Source: Rhynchosporium graminicola (taxonomy: Eukaryota > Ascomycota > Leotiomycetes > Helotiales > Ploettnerulaceae). From it: DNA of 64,000 bases. The notes under the pieces are model-generated. The model was given only the letters and a program-made list of their open reading frames with translations. It searched no databases and was not told the DNA's origin. The stretch spans positions 496,001 through 560,000 of the forward strand of contig FJUW01000026.1 of NCBI GenBank assembly GCA_900074885.1. The letters are read 5' to 3'. A program made the position numbers and the translations under genes. Positions 23,178-33,756 of the stretch are shown here, one piece after another (the stretch's first letter is position 1; each line of letters begins with the position of its first letter).

Positions 23178-26100
23178 ATGTCTTCGGACTCGGACGACGA
23201 TATGCCCCTAGCTCGGGTGAATGGCAAGCGTAAGTACTCTCCTCATCATGAGAGAAAGTGCCCCCGAAAACAAGCCTGCTCGTCACCTCACTACCCGGCG
23301 CATTCTTGTGTAGTACTTCAGTTTTGCCACAACAACTCAGATCACTTGCGCTTGCAATACGAATTCAACTAACCTATTTTCTTCTCAGTCTCCCAGGCGC
23401 ATATTTCGAAAAGTGAAGACAAGGCTATGGATCGGGCTATCCCTTCGACAACTGCCCCTGCAGGTGTGTCGGTTCGAAATGGACCTGTTGTCGAGGACAA
23501 AATGAACATGGACGGGCCGACGACAAATGGACATTCCAAGCGGAAATCACGCACTAGCACTTCGAAGCCAGTGTACAATGATGCCACAGAATACAGTAGT
23601 GATGAGGAAACAGTCCATTTGGTGTGCTCATTCTTTCCGTTGTGGCTGCATGAAAGTGTAGCTCGCTTTTGAATTCCTACGCTAACAATCATACCAGGCT
23701 AAGCGTCAAAAAACCAAGAAAGCTGTCGAGTCCGATTCTGACGACGACACCCCCCTCGCGGCTGCGAAGAAGCGAGGCGGCAGGCTCCCACCGAAGGGCA
23801 AGGCTGCAGATATCGGCGTGGACGAATCGTCGGACGATGAACCCTTGACTAACAAGCTCGCAAAGGAGAAGGCAGCGATTGAGAAGAAGGCAGAGAAGGA
23901 AGCTAAGGAAATCCGAGCCAAAGAGAGCAAGGTGAAGGCCAAGAAAGTCAAGAAGGAAGACTCTGATGATGGGGGCATCAAGGTAAAACCCAAGAGGAAA
24001 TCCAACGGCTCTACAGCTACAAAGAAAGGAAACGGCGTCAAAAAGGCCGAGTCCGATTCTGATGCGCCACTGATGAAAAAGCCTGCCAAGAAAGCCAAAT
24101 CCGAGGGAAAGGCGCAAAAAGAAAACAGCGAAGAAGCAGATGAAGTATACAGATGGTGGGATGCTCCAAAGAAGGAAGATGACAGCATCAAGTGGGAAAC
24201 ATTACAACATAATGGCGTCATATTTCCGCCTGAGTACGAGCCATTGCCAAAGAATGTCAAACTGCTCTACGATGGGATTCCTGTCACCCTGTCAGTTGAG
24301 GCGGAGGAGATTGCGGGATTCTTTGGAGCCATGTTAAACTCTACACTCAACGTTGAAAATCCTACTTTCCAAAAGAATTTCTTTGAAGACTTCACGGAAG
24401 AGGTCAAGAAGACTGGAGGTGCGAAGGGTCCAGATGGAAAGAAAGTTGACATCAAGCAATTTTCCAAGCTCGATTTCAAGCCGATCTTCAACTATTACGA
24501 TGGCAAGAGTCAAGCCAGAAAGGCTCGCTCAACTGCTGAAAAGAAAGCTGAGAAGGCCGAGAAGGATCTAGCTGAGGCCGCATACACACAATGTATCTGG
24601 GATGGCCGTAAAGAGCAAGTTGGGAACTTCCGCGTTGAACCCCCTGGACTATTCCGAGGTCGTGGTGCACATCCCAAGACTGGCAAAGTCAAGCGCAGAG
24701 TCTTACCAAGCCAAATCACTATCAACATTGGCAAAGAGGCTACCGTGCCCGCACCACCCGAAGGTCACAAATGGGGTAAGATCCAACACGACAACAAGGC
24801 AACATGGCTTGCTATGTGGCAGGAGAACATCAACGGTGCATACAAGTATGTCATGTTGGCAGCCAAGAGCAGTGTCAAAGGACAGAGTGATTTCAAAAAA
24901 TTCGAAAAAGCACGTGGCTTAAAAGCACACATCGATCAGATCCGAAAGGACTACACACGAGACCTTCGCGCTGAGCTTATGGCAGACCGGCAACGAGCTA
25001 CTGCTGTTTACTTGATTGACAAACTTGCATTGCGTGCAGGTAACGAGAAAGATGGTGAGACAGAAGCTGAGACTGTCGGATGCTGCTCTTTGAAGTACGA
25101 ACACATCACTCTTAAGCCTCCGAATACCGTTATTTTCGATTTCTTGGGAAAAGACAGTATCAGATATTATGATGAGGTTGTGGTCGATGACAAAGTTTTC
25201 AAGAACTTGAAGATGTTCAAGCGCGCTCCAAAGAAAGAGGGCGATGATATTTTTGACCGCCTGACAGTGAGTTCGAAATCACAGAATTATAAACACATGC
25301 TGACTTGGATAGACTACTCAGCTCAACAAGCACTTGAACAGCTACATGCCCGGTCTCAGTGCAAAAGTTTTCCGTACCTACAACGCCTCGTATACCATGT
25401 CGAATCTCTTGACGAAGCTCACAGACACCAACATCACTATGCAAGAGAAGGTCAAGCTCTACAACGATTGCAATCGAAAGGTCGCGCTTTTGTGTAACCA
25501 CAAGCGAACTGTTGGTGCTGGTCATGAGGCACAGATGGAAAAGATGACCGATCGCGTAAGTCAAGTCCCTCTCATGTTGTCACTGACAGAAGGCTAACTT
25601 TTTCCACAGATTAAGGGGCTCCAGTACCAACAATGGCGTCTCAAGCAAATGATCCTAGATCTCGATCCAAAGCAGAAGAAGAAGCGTGGCGCTGAATGGT
25701 TTGAGCTAGACAGCGACCTTGACCAGGAGTGGATTCTCGAGCATCAAGCATACCTTGTCCAGGAAATGCGCACCAAGATCGAGAAGAAGTTCCAAAAGGA
25801 CAACGAGAAGCTTATTGCTGATGGCTCGAAGGAAATGAAAGCAAAGGAACTTACCGAGCGACTTAAGGATGCAGATGATTTGGAGAAAAAGTTCAAGAAG
25901 GAAAATAAGACGAAGAAGGTGGAAGCTGAAGGCAAGGGACCATCAGTCGAGAAGTTCGTGAGTGCTATCGAGAAGTTGGATGGCCGGATTGCGACTATGA
26001 GACTTCAGACCGAAGACCGAGAGAGCAACAAGGAAGTCGCCCTTGGCACAAGTAAGATCGTAAGTATTTTCACTTCGTTTTGATTCCTGCGGCCCGGACT

Positions 26101-26252
26101 AATCGACTTAGAACTACATTGATCCCCGTCTTACTGTCGTCTTCGTCAACAAGTTCAATGTCCCAATCGAGAAGTTTTTCTCAAAGACACTCCGAGAGAA
26201 GTTTACCTGGGCCATCGAATCCATTGGAGACGACGATGCATGGGAATTTTAA
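23178..26252 (+). CDS. TOP1: DNA topoisomerase I (type IB)
   Basis: Nuclear enzyme that relaxes supercoils through a 3'-phosphotyrosyl intermediate. Six exons: 23178-23229, 23389-23621, 23698-25266, 25313-25555, 25610-26059 and 26112-26252, total 895 residues. The N-terminal 220 residues are Lys/Glu/Ser-rich with SDSDDD clusters, the usual disordered targeting region. The core starts near [18 protein letters not shown] and includes [36 protein letters not shown] and [13 protein letters not shown] coiled-coil linker ([20 protein letters not shown]) follows. The active-site Tyr is in the motif SKINYIDPRL; it is the second codon of the last exon (26115-26117). Introns are about 46-159 nt. Confidence 0.96.
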
Positions 26253-26825
26253 GCTCGCCCAGATACAGCACCCTTCTGCAACCGCGCTTCAGCCATTCGA
26301 CATAGTCTGGTTAGCAAGTCTAGAACATTGTATATTGCTTTGGGATATCCCATGCCATTTTTTTACTGATTTTTACACTGCATACACATTGCGAGCGAGG
26401 CCACAAAGGAAGGGGGAAACCATTCAGCAAGATACTGGTAGCCCGACAGAAGACTTGGACACGAGAATGAGATATCCCAGAATCAGCTTTGGTTGCTGCT
26501 TGCTGCTTATTCACTGCGGCATGTTCTTCTGTCAACTCTACAGCTTCTCACCAGCAACTTGCAAGTCCAGAAAGGGTAGCATATTTGACCCGAAGGGTGG
26601 AAGATAACACAAAGCAAAATTAAATAAAATAAATCTCCTGAATAGTTATCTTTTGAACGTGAGACGATGTACTTCTCATGCATATCCTCCCTGCTTTTGG
26701 GGGCACGTGAGTATGTGGACTTTTGGCGTTGGACTGAGAGCACGGACGTATTCTGTACTCTGTAGTTTTGGATTAGAATCATGAATACATCGAAAGCCGT
26801 CCAAACTTAAACATCCCACAGCAAT
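26253..26825. other. TOP1 3' flank and COQ6 promoter
   Basis: 573 bp between tandem genes. It holds the TOP1 3' UTR and the COQ6 upstream region. Open frames here are short and without motifs. AAATAAAATAAA near 26620 is a possible polyadenylation signal for TOP1. Confidence 0.45.
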
Positions 26826-28361
26826 ATGAAATCTCAACTGCAAAGACTATTTTCCCGGCAGCTTGGGACATATGTGTGCGATACTTGTACCCGACAATTG
26901 GTTCGGCAAAGGAGGAGATACGCTTCTACGACATCAACATCGCCGGAGATCTTTGATGTCGTCTGCGTCGGAGGTGGACCAGCAGGACTCAGTCTGCTTG
27001 CAGCTCTGCGTACATATATCCTATCACAAATTCCAGCACAGGGAATTTTTAGCTGACACAAGTCAACAGGTTCCTCGCCTGCAACAGCCAACCTCAGAGT
27101 CGCCCTGGTAGAAAGTCAAGATCTTAGCAAGACTCGAGCGTTCTCTTTACCCCCGGCCCAATTCTCGAATAGATGCAGCTCACTTACGCCTTCTTCGGTT
27201 CGGTTTCTAGACAATATTGGAGCTTGGAGTCATGTACAGAGGGATCGTGTGCAGCCATATCAGGAAATGCAAGTTTGGGATGGCCTTACTGGGGCGAGGA
27301 TCGAGTTTGATTGGCCGGGAGAGAAGCAGGGTGGGACGATTGCTTATATGAACGAGAACCTCAATCTTACGTCCGGATTATTGAAACGTCTTGAGGAGGT
27401 GGGAGGTGTTGAGGTACTGGATGGGCAGAAGGTCGAGGATATCGTGCTGGGAGAGGCGAGCCAAGAGGCTGATTTCAGCAGTTGGCCTGTGGTGCAGCTA
27501 AGCAGTGGGAGGAAACTCACTGCCAGATTACTGGTTGGTGCAGATGGCGCGAACAGTCCTGTGAGAACTTTCGCGGGAATTGGGAGTAAAGGCTGGGACT
27601 ACGATAGGCATGGAATTGTAGCTACGATTCAGTTGGAAGGCAATGGATGGGGAGGAGGGGATATCAAGACCGCATATCAGAGATTCTTGCCTACTGGACC
27701 AGTGGCCATGCTTCCTTTACCAGGAAACTTTTCGACACTGGTTTGGTCTACGACGCCTGCTTTGGCAGCGCATCTGAAGACCCTAAGCGCGAAGGACTTT
27801 ATTGCTATGGTCAATTCAGCATTCAGGCTATCGCCGGTAGACCTGGCATATATGCATACGCAAGCTGAGGGACAGGCAGAGGAATTCAAATGGCGCTCGC
27901 AGCATACCAACTTCGACAAGCAACGCATACCACAGCTTGCATTAGGGGTCCAAGAGGGAAGCGTGGCATCGTTTCCTTTGAAGCTTCGTCACGCCGATAC
28001 ATACATCGGAGAAAGAGTCGCATTGGTTGGAGACGCGGCGCATACTATCCATCCTCTGGCTGGGCAGGGCCTCAATCAAGGACAGGGAGACGTGGAAAGC
28101 TTGTCGAAGACCATTGAGTTCGCAGTCACCCATGGCCAGGACATCGGAGTTCAGATGTCCTTGGAGACGTACAACGCCGAACGGTACGCAGCTAACCACG
28201 TGTTGCTCGGTATATGTGATAAGCTACATAAGCTATATGCTGTTGAGAGCGGCCCCCTGGTGCCCCTCCGGAGTCTTGGACTTCGAGCTGTGAACGCTCT
28301 TGGGCCCGTGAAGCACTTCTTCATGAGTCAAGCTGCAGGTACCGGAGCAAAGATACTGTAG
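26826..28361 (+). CDS. COQ6: Ubiquinone biosynthesis monooxygenase COQ6
   Basis: FAD-dependent hydroxylase of the mitochondrial inner-membrane CoQ synthome; it adds the C5 hydroxyl of the ubiquinone ring. Exons 26826-27009 and 27070-28361 (60-nt intron) give 491 residues. The presequence is basic (MKSQLQRLFSRQLGTYV through QRRRYAS). The FAD motifs are in order: DVVCVGGGPAGLSLLAAL near residue 45, LLVGADGANSPVRTF near 235, and VALVGDAAHTIHPLAGQGLN near 400, the last being the family signature. The C terminus FMSQAAGTGAKIL fits fungal COQ6. The UbiH/COQ6 family also includes VisC-like enzymes, but the mitochondrial presequence favours COQ6. Confidence 0.93.
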
Positions 28362-29031
28362 AGTAGGATCATGAGGAGGGATGAGCTATATCTGAGTGTA
28401 TGACTACTTATTATGACGGGTGAGGTGAGCGCAGTCGAGCACAGATCAGCATGAGACATTCTACCCAGCAGTTGGCAGCGGAGATTTTGAAATTGCCCCG
28501 GAGAAATCGTGTCCGCACTGTTGCTGTGCCGATTCAACGTGAGCGTGCTCTTTCTGACGATCTGGAGATGAGAATCATCGTCAAACACTACGCATCGACC
28601 TTGCCTGTGGTTTTGAGCCATCGGATCTCCGACTATGGCGGCATTGATCAGACCTGAAGAGCGATGGCTGGCAGAAGCTAGGTTGACACCGACATAGGAG
28701 TATAGAACTAGAGTTTAGCTTCAGCCCAAATGCAAACCGGACGATCAGAGGGATAAAGGAAGATTTTCGGGCTGGTTGGTCTCTGACCGGAGTCGGAGGA
28801 GACTCGGCAGAGTTTGGAGAAGAGCAGATGCCGGAGGGACGAGCAACGACAGAGAGCCCCCGTCCCCTCCCATCCCCTCCACTTTGCCTTCTGCAACGAA
28901 CGCTTTTGGACATTTTGCCTGCAAGCCTGGACTGCCTACTCCGTGTCTACTTACTTTGCCTGCCCACGTTGCGCACCTAGGTATAGGTAGGTAAGCGAAG
29001 CTGGCCAGCATAGTGCATCATGAAATCTTCC

Positions 29032-29058
29032 AGTTTAGTTCAGTTCAGTTCAGTTCAA
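29032..29058. repeat. AGTTC 5-bp tandem repeat
   Basis: About five copies of a 5-bp unit, with one T variant at the left end. Directly visible. Confidence 0.85.
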
Positions 29059-29398
29059 TTACGCACAGTTCTCTCTCACTCTAACAACATTGCGACTTTC
29101 CGTCCACGCTTGACAATCTCAAGCGTGTGTCACTCGACTCCCGAATGCCTTCGCGGAACCTAGAGTAAAAATGCCCCGACGCGCCTCCTTTTACCCCTGG
29201 ACTAGCAGACCGCGACCAACAGCCGGAGGATTCAACCGATTCCTTTTCCGGAGCGAACAGAAGGAGAAACCCAAATGTCTCGGACGGGTATGAGTGGGCT
29301 TGCGCACCAAAGGTCTCACTCCCTCTCTACCCGAGAGACATTCATGATTTGTTCAGCTCACGGCTGGTACTGATAGTAATCTGCCGTAGAATACTTCG

Positions 29399-29425
29399 TA
29401 TCTACTCTACTCTACTCTCTCTCCC
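29399..29425. repeat. TCTAC/TCTCT pyrimidine-rich tandem repeat
   Basis: Three copies of CTCTA-type units running into CT repeats. A simple repeat with no coding support. Confidence 0.75.
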
Positions 29426-29783
29426 GTCTATAGCAAGCATAGCATAGCACATCACGGTCGAGCAAAAAGGAAGCACAGGCAGGTATGGACGAGAAATTAG
29501 TCCAATCGCATTTGGTGTAATCATCGAGTAGGTAGGTACCTATACGGTACTGTACTGTAGGTATGTCATACATATATATCCTCACTACGAGACACTCCCT
29601 AGTCCCCGGTACGAGTCTGCAGTCTTGAGTCTCGCTCGGGTCTTGAGTATCAGCCAGTTCCCGTGGTTCCAGTGGTACAATAGAGCAATCTGGCGTTGGG
29701 AGATCATCATGCCAGCCAGGGATGATCAAACGGCCAGTTAGTCAGAGTATAAGATCACCGCCACCAGTGGTCGACCACTCACA

Positions 29784-29815
29784 CTCTCGTGACTCTCGTG
29801 ACTCTCGTGACTCTC
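29784..29815. repeat. CTCTCGTGA 9-bp tandem repeat
   Basis: Three near-perfect copies of a 9-bp unit plus a partial one, directly visible. Confidence 0.85.
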
Positions 29816-30066
29816 ACATCTCCTATGGCCAGTCAGTGCACCCCCCATCCACCACCACACACACCACCTCGCATCCTCGTATCCTCGTAACCTCACCTCT
29901 CACCATATCACCACATCACCACTTCACCAGCAAAGACACCTCCCTTGACCAACATCCCGTGCCCACCCATCGCATCCCATGTCCAGCCGCCCATGCTCAC
30001 TCGGGAATTTCAGACGGTTTCTTCGTCCTCTCGGGGACTTAGTAATTCATATTTGCGGAGATGCAC

Positions 30067-30098
30067 GCAGCAGGCAGCAGGCAGCAGGCATGCATGCA
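30067..30098. repeat. GCAGCAG 7-bp tandem repeat
   Basis: About three copies of GCAGCAG-type units followed by the palindromic CATGCATGCA. A simple repeat. Confidence 0.8.
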
Positions 30099-30139
30099 GG
30101 CGCACAGAGCTCTTGGACGTTCACACGTGCAGAAGACCC

Positions 30140-30184
30140 AGCCAAGGGAGCCAAGGGAGCCAAGGGAGCCAAGGGAGCCAAAGG
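30140..30184. repeat. AGCCAAGGGA 10-bp tandem repeat
   Basis: Four and a half copies of a 10-bp purine-rich unit, directly visible. Confidence 0.9.
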
Positions 30185-30408
30185 CTAAATGCCGTTGCTT
30201 TATTGTTTGGTTTCCTGCTCTTCCCTGCTCGTCCCTGCAACTACAGTACTGTATGTACCTACATCTACAAACTCCCAAACTCCACACTCAGCCAATCGAT
30301 CGTGCGCACCGAGAGCTGAGCTCGGCCTGAGATGGCTTTCGTTCTACAGAGAGAGAGGTAAGGAGGTACTCACTCGTAAGGGGAGGGCTTCTTTCATGCT
30401 GTCTGTCT

Positions 30409-30477
30409 CCAGTGTCCAGTGTCCAGTGTCCAGTGTCCAGTGTCCAGTGTCCAGTGTCCAGTATCCAGTGTCCAGTG
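30409..30477. repeat. TGTCCAG 7-bp tandem repeat
   Basis: About ten consecutive copies of a 7-bp unit with one A-for-G variant near 30462. The longest microsatellite in the window. Confidence 0.93.
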
Positions 30478-30973
30478 AGCACTTACTTCATCGGATTGGC
30501 CTGTAACCTTATATCCCTGGTGGCAGCGCTGTGCAGTGCAGTGCCGTGCAGTGCAGCGCAGCTCAAACCAGGGGTTTCTGAGTGTGTGCGTGCGCAAAAG
30601 CTGGAGGCTCGAGAGTCACCTAGTGACCTCGTGGATACTTGCTGGAGTTGAACTACTGCCCGCTGCTATTTCCTATATGTACTTTCAGATGGCACATCAT
30701 GATCCGGTTGCTTCATGTTTCTGCTTCGTTCCGTTTTTGCAATTTCATCTGATGGGATTAAGCTCCAGCTCAAACATCAAGCCAACTCCTGCAGCTGAAA
30801 AGTCATCTCCCGCAGAACGGACGGTTCATCCTCGCGTCCAAGTCCTCTTCGCTTCGCTCACGCTCGCGGGTGCCGCCTCCTATTTTATCTGATCTCTCCC
30901 TCCTCGCCGCTCCTAATAAGTCAAGCGTCGTCTCTTCGACCTTCGAGACGAGACGGGTATAATATAACCAGCC

Positions 30974-32596
30974 ATGTCTCCCGTTCGTCGTAGTTCGTCC
31001 CAATATTCGCTATTCCCAAGCTGTTCCCCATCTGCATCGCCACTGCAGAGTCCCACCAGCTCCACTCCACACGGCAAGATTGGCAACACTCGAAATCTAC
31101 ACAAGCGACATTCCGTCGGCTCGGTGCGGGAACGAGCGCAAGCAAATATCAATAAGTCGCTTCGGGCGGCCTCCCTGAGTACAAGCGATTTCGCAACAAA
31201 CGAAAACAATAATAACACTAATAAGTTTCACCTTGCTATCAACCACCCACAAGCGAACCAAACGGCCAACACCATGGATCGGCTAATTCCACTCAAACTC
31301 GAGGCTATCATGTCTGATACAAAGTCGTCATCGACATCTCAAAAATCTTTCCCTCTGCTTCCACTTGCACATCTTGGCGCTGTACAGATCCCAGCTCCGC
31401 TCAATCCTGCGCAACCTAGCAAAAGAATTCGCCCTGGCCCCGTCACTGATCGGACTATTCTTCCATACAGTCCAGCAGAGTGGGCCGCAGTTATGGAGGA
31501 AGTCAGAATGTTGCATGCCAAAGGCCAGTACAAACACTGTGCTATGAGATGTAAACAGTTACTTGATGGTGTTAAAGATCCTGTAAGCTCAATCCATGCG
31601 CTGAAGTTGAACCTTATGTTTCTAACCAAATATCAGTCTGGAGTTCATCCTCTGTACTCGATCTATCTGTCTTTCTTCGCTGCTAGTTCTCTGGAGATGA
31701 CAGCCAGTACGCTCAACAACCATGCCAGCACCAAGCTACCACTCTTCCAGGAATCGCTCGCCTTCTACCAAAAGGCCGAGTCGTATATTGAATACGCATT
31801 CTTCTCCTCAGACCCAAACCTCTCATTCGCTACGCGCCAAATCTCCATGTACGGCCATGCATCGCACTCATCTACCTCCACCTCATCCAGCATCCGCTCG
31901 TCAGTCGACTCTGTCTTCTCCGAAGCATCCGCCAGCTCCAGGTTTTCAATCTCATCCTCTTCTTACGGCGACTCACCCACCTTCGAAGAACCATCCATGA
32001 AGCGCAGCTCATTAAACTACTCTTCCTCGGAAAGCGAAGGGTCCTTGCGCCGCCGAAAAAAGGTATCTTTCAGCCTCCCAACCCTCGACTCCGAAACACC
32101 TCTCGATCTCTCCCTCGATACATACACGATTTCAGATTCAAGTATCACACCAGAAGCATCAACACTCCTTGACGCCTTCCCCTCGCCACCGTCCACGTCC
32201 ACATCTACATTATCGCCCTCTCGCTCACCGACCAGATACTCTCGCTCCAGCCGCAGCGACAGTTTCTCTACCTTCTTCCTCTCCCAATCCATATTACGCT
32301 ACCGTGAGCATCTCACCTCCCTGAGCGCACAGCTCAATTTCCACATCTCGTCTATTCACTCGCAAATCAGTTCTTTAGCGGATGCTAGAAGGCCGAGACG
32401 GTCGAATACATGTGACTTTGCCGATGAGAATATATCCGTCGGTGGTGCTGATGTAGGCGAGAAAGAGAGAAGACCGGAGCTGAGAGAAAGGATTGAGAAG
32501 CTGAAGGAGCTAGGATGGAAGAGGAAGCGATTTGATGGCGAGAGATATCGCGTGTTATGCGAGAAGGCGCTTGTGGAGGTCAACGAGCGGCCTTGA
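30974..32596 (+). CDS. Conserved-looking hypothetical protein, TPR-like core
   Basis: Unrecognised. It is open from ATG 30974 to TGA 32596 (540 residues) without splicing. However, 31583-31636 is a perfect 54-nt intron candidate (GTAAGC donor, TCTAAC branch, TATCAG acceptor), so the main product is probably 522 residues. The N-terminal 140 residues are Ser/Asn-rich. A helical core begins at YSPAEWAAVMEEVRMLHAKG with QYKHCAMRCKQLLDG and PLYSIYLSFFAASSLEMTA, helix pairs that resemble TPR units. A long Ser/Thr-rich stretch follows, then basic KKVSFSLPTLDS and a coiled segment near the end (ELRERIEKLKELGWKRKRF). No membrane segment is seen. A minisatellite begins 11 bp past the stop. Confidence 0.8.
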   Translation: MSPVRRSSSQYSLFPSCSPSASPLQSPTSSTPHGKIGNTRNLHKRHSVGSVRERAQANINKSLRAASLSTSDFATNENNNNTNKFHLAINHPQANQTANTMDRLIPLKLEAIMSDTKSSSTSQKSFPLLPLAHLGAVQIPAPLNPAQPSKRIRPGPVTDRTILPYSPAEWAAVMEEVRMLHAKGQYKHCAMRCKQLLDGVKDPVSSIHALKLNLMFLTKYQSGVHPLYSIYLSFFAASSLEMTASTLNNHASTKLPLFQESLAFYQKAESYIEYAFFSSDPNLSFATRQISMYGHASHSSTSTSSSIRSSVDSVFSEASASSRFSISSSSYGDSPTFEEPSMKRSSLNYSSSESEGSLRRRKKVSFSLPTLDSETPLDLSLDTYTISDSSITPEASTLLDAFPSPPSTSTSTLSPSRSPTRYSRSSRSDSFSTFFLSQSILRYREHLTSLSAQLNFHISSIHSQISSLADARRPRRSNTCDFADENISVGGADVGEKERRPELRERIEKLKELGWKRKRFDGERYRVLCEKALVEVNERP

Positions 32597-32607
32597 GGTT
32601 CTCCCCT

Positions 32608-32832
32608 GAGACGAAACATACTTCGACGGCCTTGACGATAGTATGCGAAAGGATGAGAAGAGACGCTACGTACTTCGACGGCCTTGACGATACAGTATAT
32701 GAGGGATGAGGAGGGACGATAAGTACTCTGACGGCCTTGACGACACAGTATGCGAAGGGATGAAGAAGGGCGAGACGTATTTTGACGGTCTTGACGATAC
32801 AGAATGCGCAAGCATGAGTAAAAGCGAGACGA
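32608..32832. repeat. Minisatellite with 52-54 bp period
   Basis: Four imperfect copies. The core ACTTCGACGGCCTTGACGAT recurs with the GACGG element at 32625, 32677, 32730 and 32784, giving spacings of 52, 53 and 54 bp; a partial fifth unit ends near 32832. Each copy also has a GGGATGA/GGATGAG element. The unequal periods break any common reading frame, so it is not coding. It lies in the 3' flank of the preceding gene. Confidence 0.92.
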
Positions 32833-33756
32833 GAAACGGGATGGGATGGGAGATGGGATACGACAATCAGGCATCGAGCCTACATTTTCCTTTGTTTTGT
32901 TCACTTTCGTCGATCATGCTGCTGCATTTAGCGTTTCCTTCTCTGTCAGTACGTTTCTTCTGGAGGAAGATGGAGGATTTATTGTAATGCTCGCTCGGTC
33001 CATGAGGTTGGATCGGCATTTGTTTTCCTCGTCGCACATGATACCAACTTGATTATTTTCGCTTCCTACCTTATTAGGTACTACCTAATCGTCGGCGAAC
33101 ATCCAAAATGATGAGATTTTGGGGCCGACTGGTAGTGACCTGGAATGAAATGACTCGGTTCATTTATTCATTCTACAAAAATGTAAACATAAAAGATAAT
33201 GTCAAATTTAATCTCTCTTGTACTCATCATGATTGCATAGTGATAGTTTAACCAGCCTTTCTCTTCTCCCTCGAGATCGACCTGCTCTCCTTCCTAGAAG
33301 TCCTATCATGACTTCGTTCTGCTCTATTTTCCGGAAGACTCAAGAGTACCTAATGCATATGCAACCTATCCATGTATTTTCTTGAATTGTAACCTCGATT
33401 TCCTCATGACATGAATTACATGAAGCTTTCAAATCAGTAAGCTTTTGTAATCACATCGTGGGTTCATGGGGGATGTGTGCGTAGACGACAATTTTCGGTA
33501 AGGTAAGGCAAGAGTCACGGACCAATATCAACTTGCAGGAGAACCAATCAGGGACAGAATCATGAAATGCACTCCCTATTCCGGGTATCAGGATTCGCGT
33601 TGAGAAGGACGAAAAAGAGATGCTGGCCCTCTGACAACAGAACGCAAGAGACCAGACTATCCACACAAGACTATACCAGCCCGAAGCTATGTATCCCAGA
33701 AAGAAACGTAACTACTTGTAGACCATTTCGAGGGTCATACCTGCCTGTCAGTCATC
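32833..33756. other. Convergent 3' flanks
   Basis: About 920 bp between the minisatellite and the 3' end of the minus-strand CaMK gene. No open frame shows recognisable sequence. I see nothing else in it. Confidence 0.5.

Larger units (their letters stand above)
28362..30973. other. Repeat-rich intergenic interval
   Basis: 2.6 kb without a supportable gene, upstream of the TPR-like unknown at 30974. It carries several unrelated short tandem arrays, listed separately, and many pyrimidine tracts. Open frames across the arrays encode only simple repeats and are not credible genes. The length and the arrays suggest a long promoter or leader for the downstream gene. Confidence 0.5.

Noticed and set aside
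23689..24260. Long frames of 142 and 184 codons antisense to TOP1
   Set aside because: They are shadows of the Lys/Glu/Ser-rich TOP1 coding region (giving Phe/Leu/Ser on the other strand).
29979..30188. Open frame encoding a run of Ala-Lys-Gly repeats
   Set aside because: It is the translation of the 10-bp tandem array, not a gene.
30067..30477. Tandem arrays as a CRISPR-like array
   Set aside because: Units are 7-10 bp and directly adjacent with no unique spacers, in a eukaryotic nuclear context.
30288..30597. Minus-strand frames encoding repeated TGHWTLD-type units
   Set aside because: They come from the 7-bp TGTCCAG array, readable in several frames because 7 is not a multiple of 3.
32608..32987. 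Open frame with repeated YFDGLDDT units across the minisatellite
   Set aside because: Periods of 52 and 53 bp break the frame in the first copies, and only the last two share it; no splice or start context supports coding.
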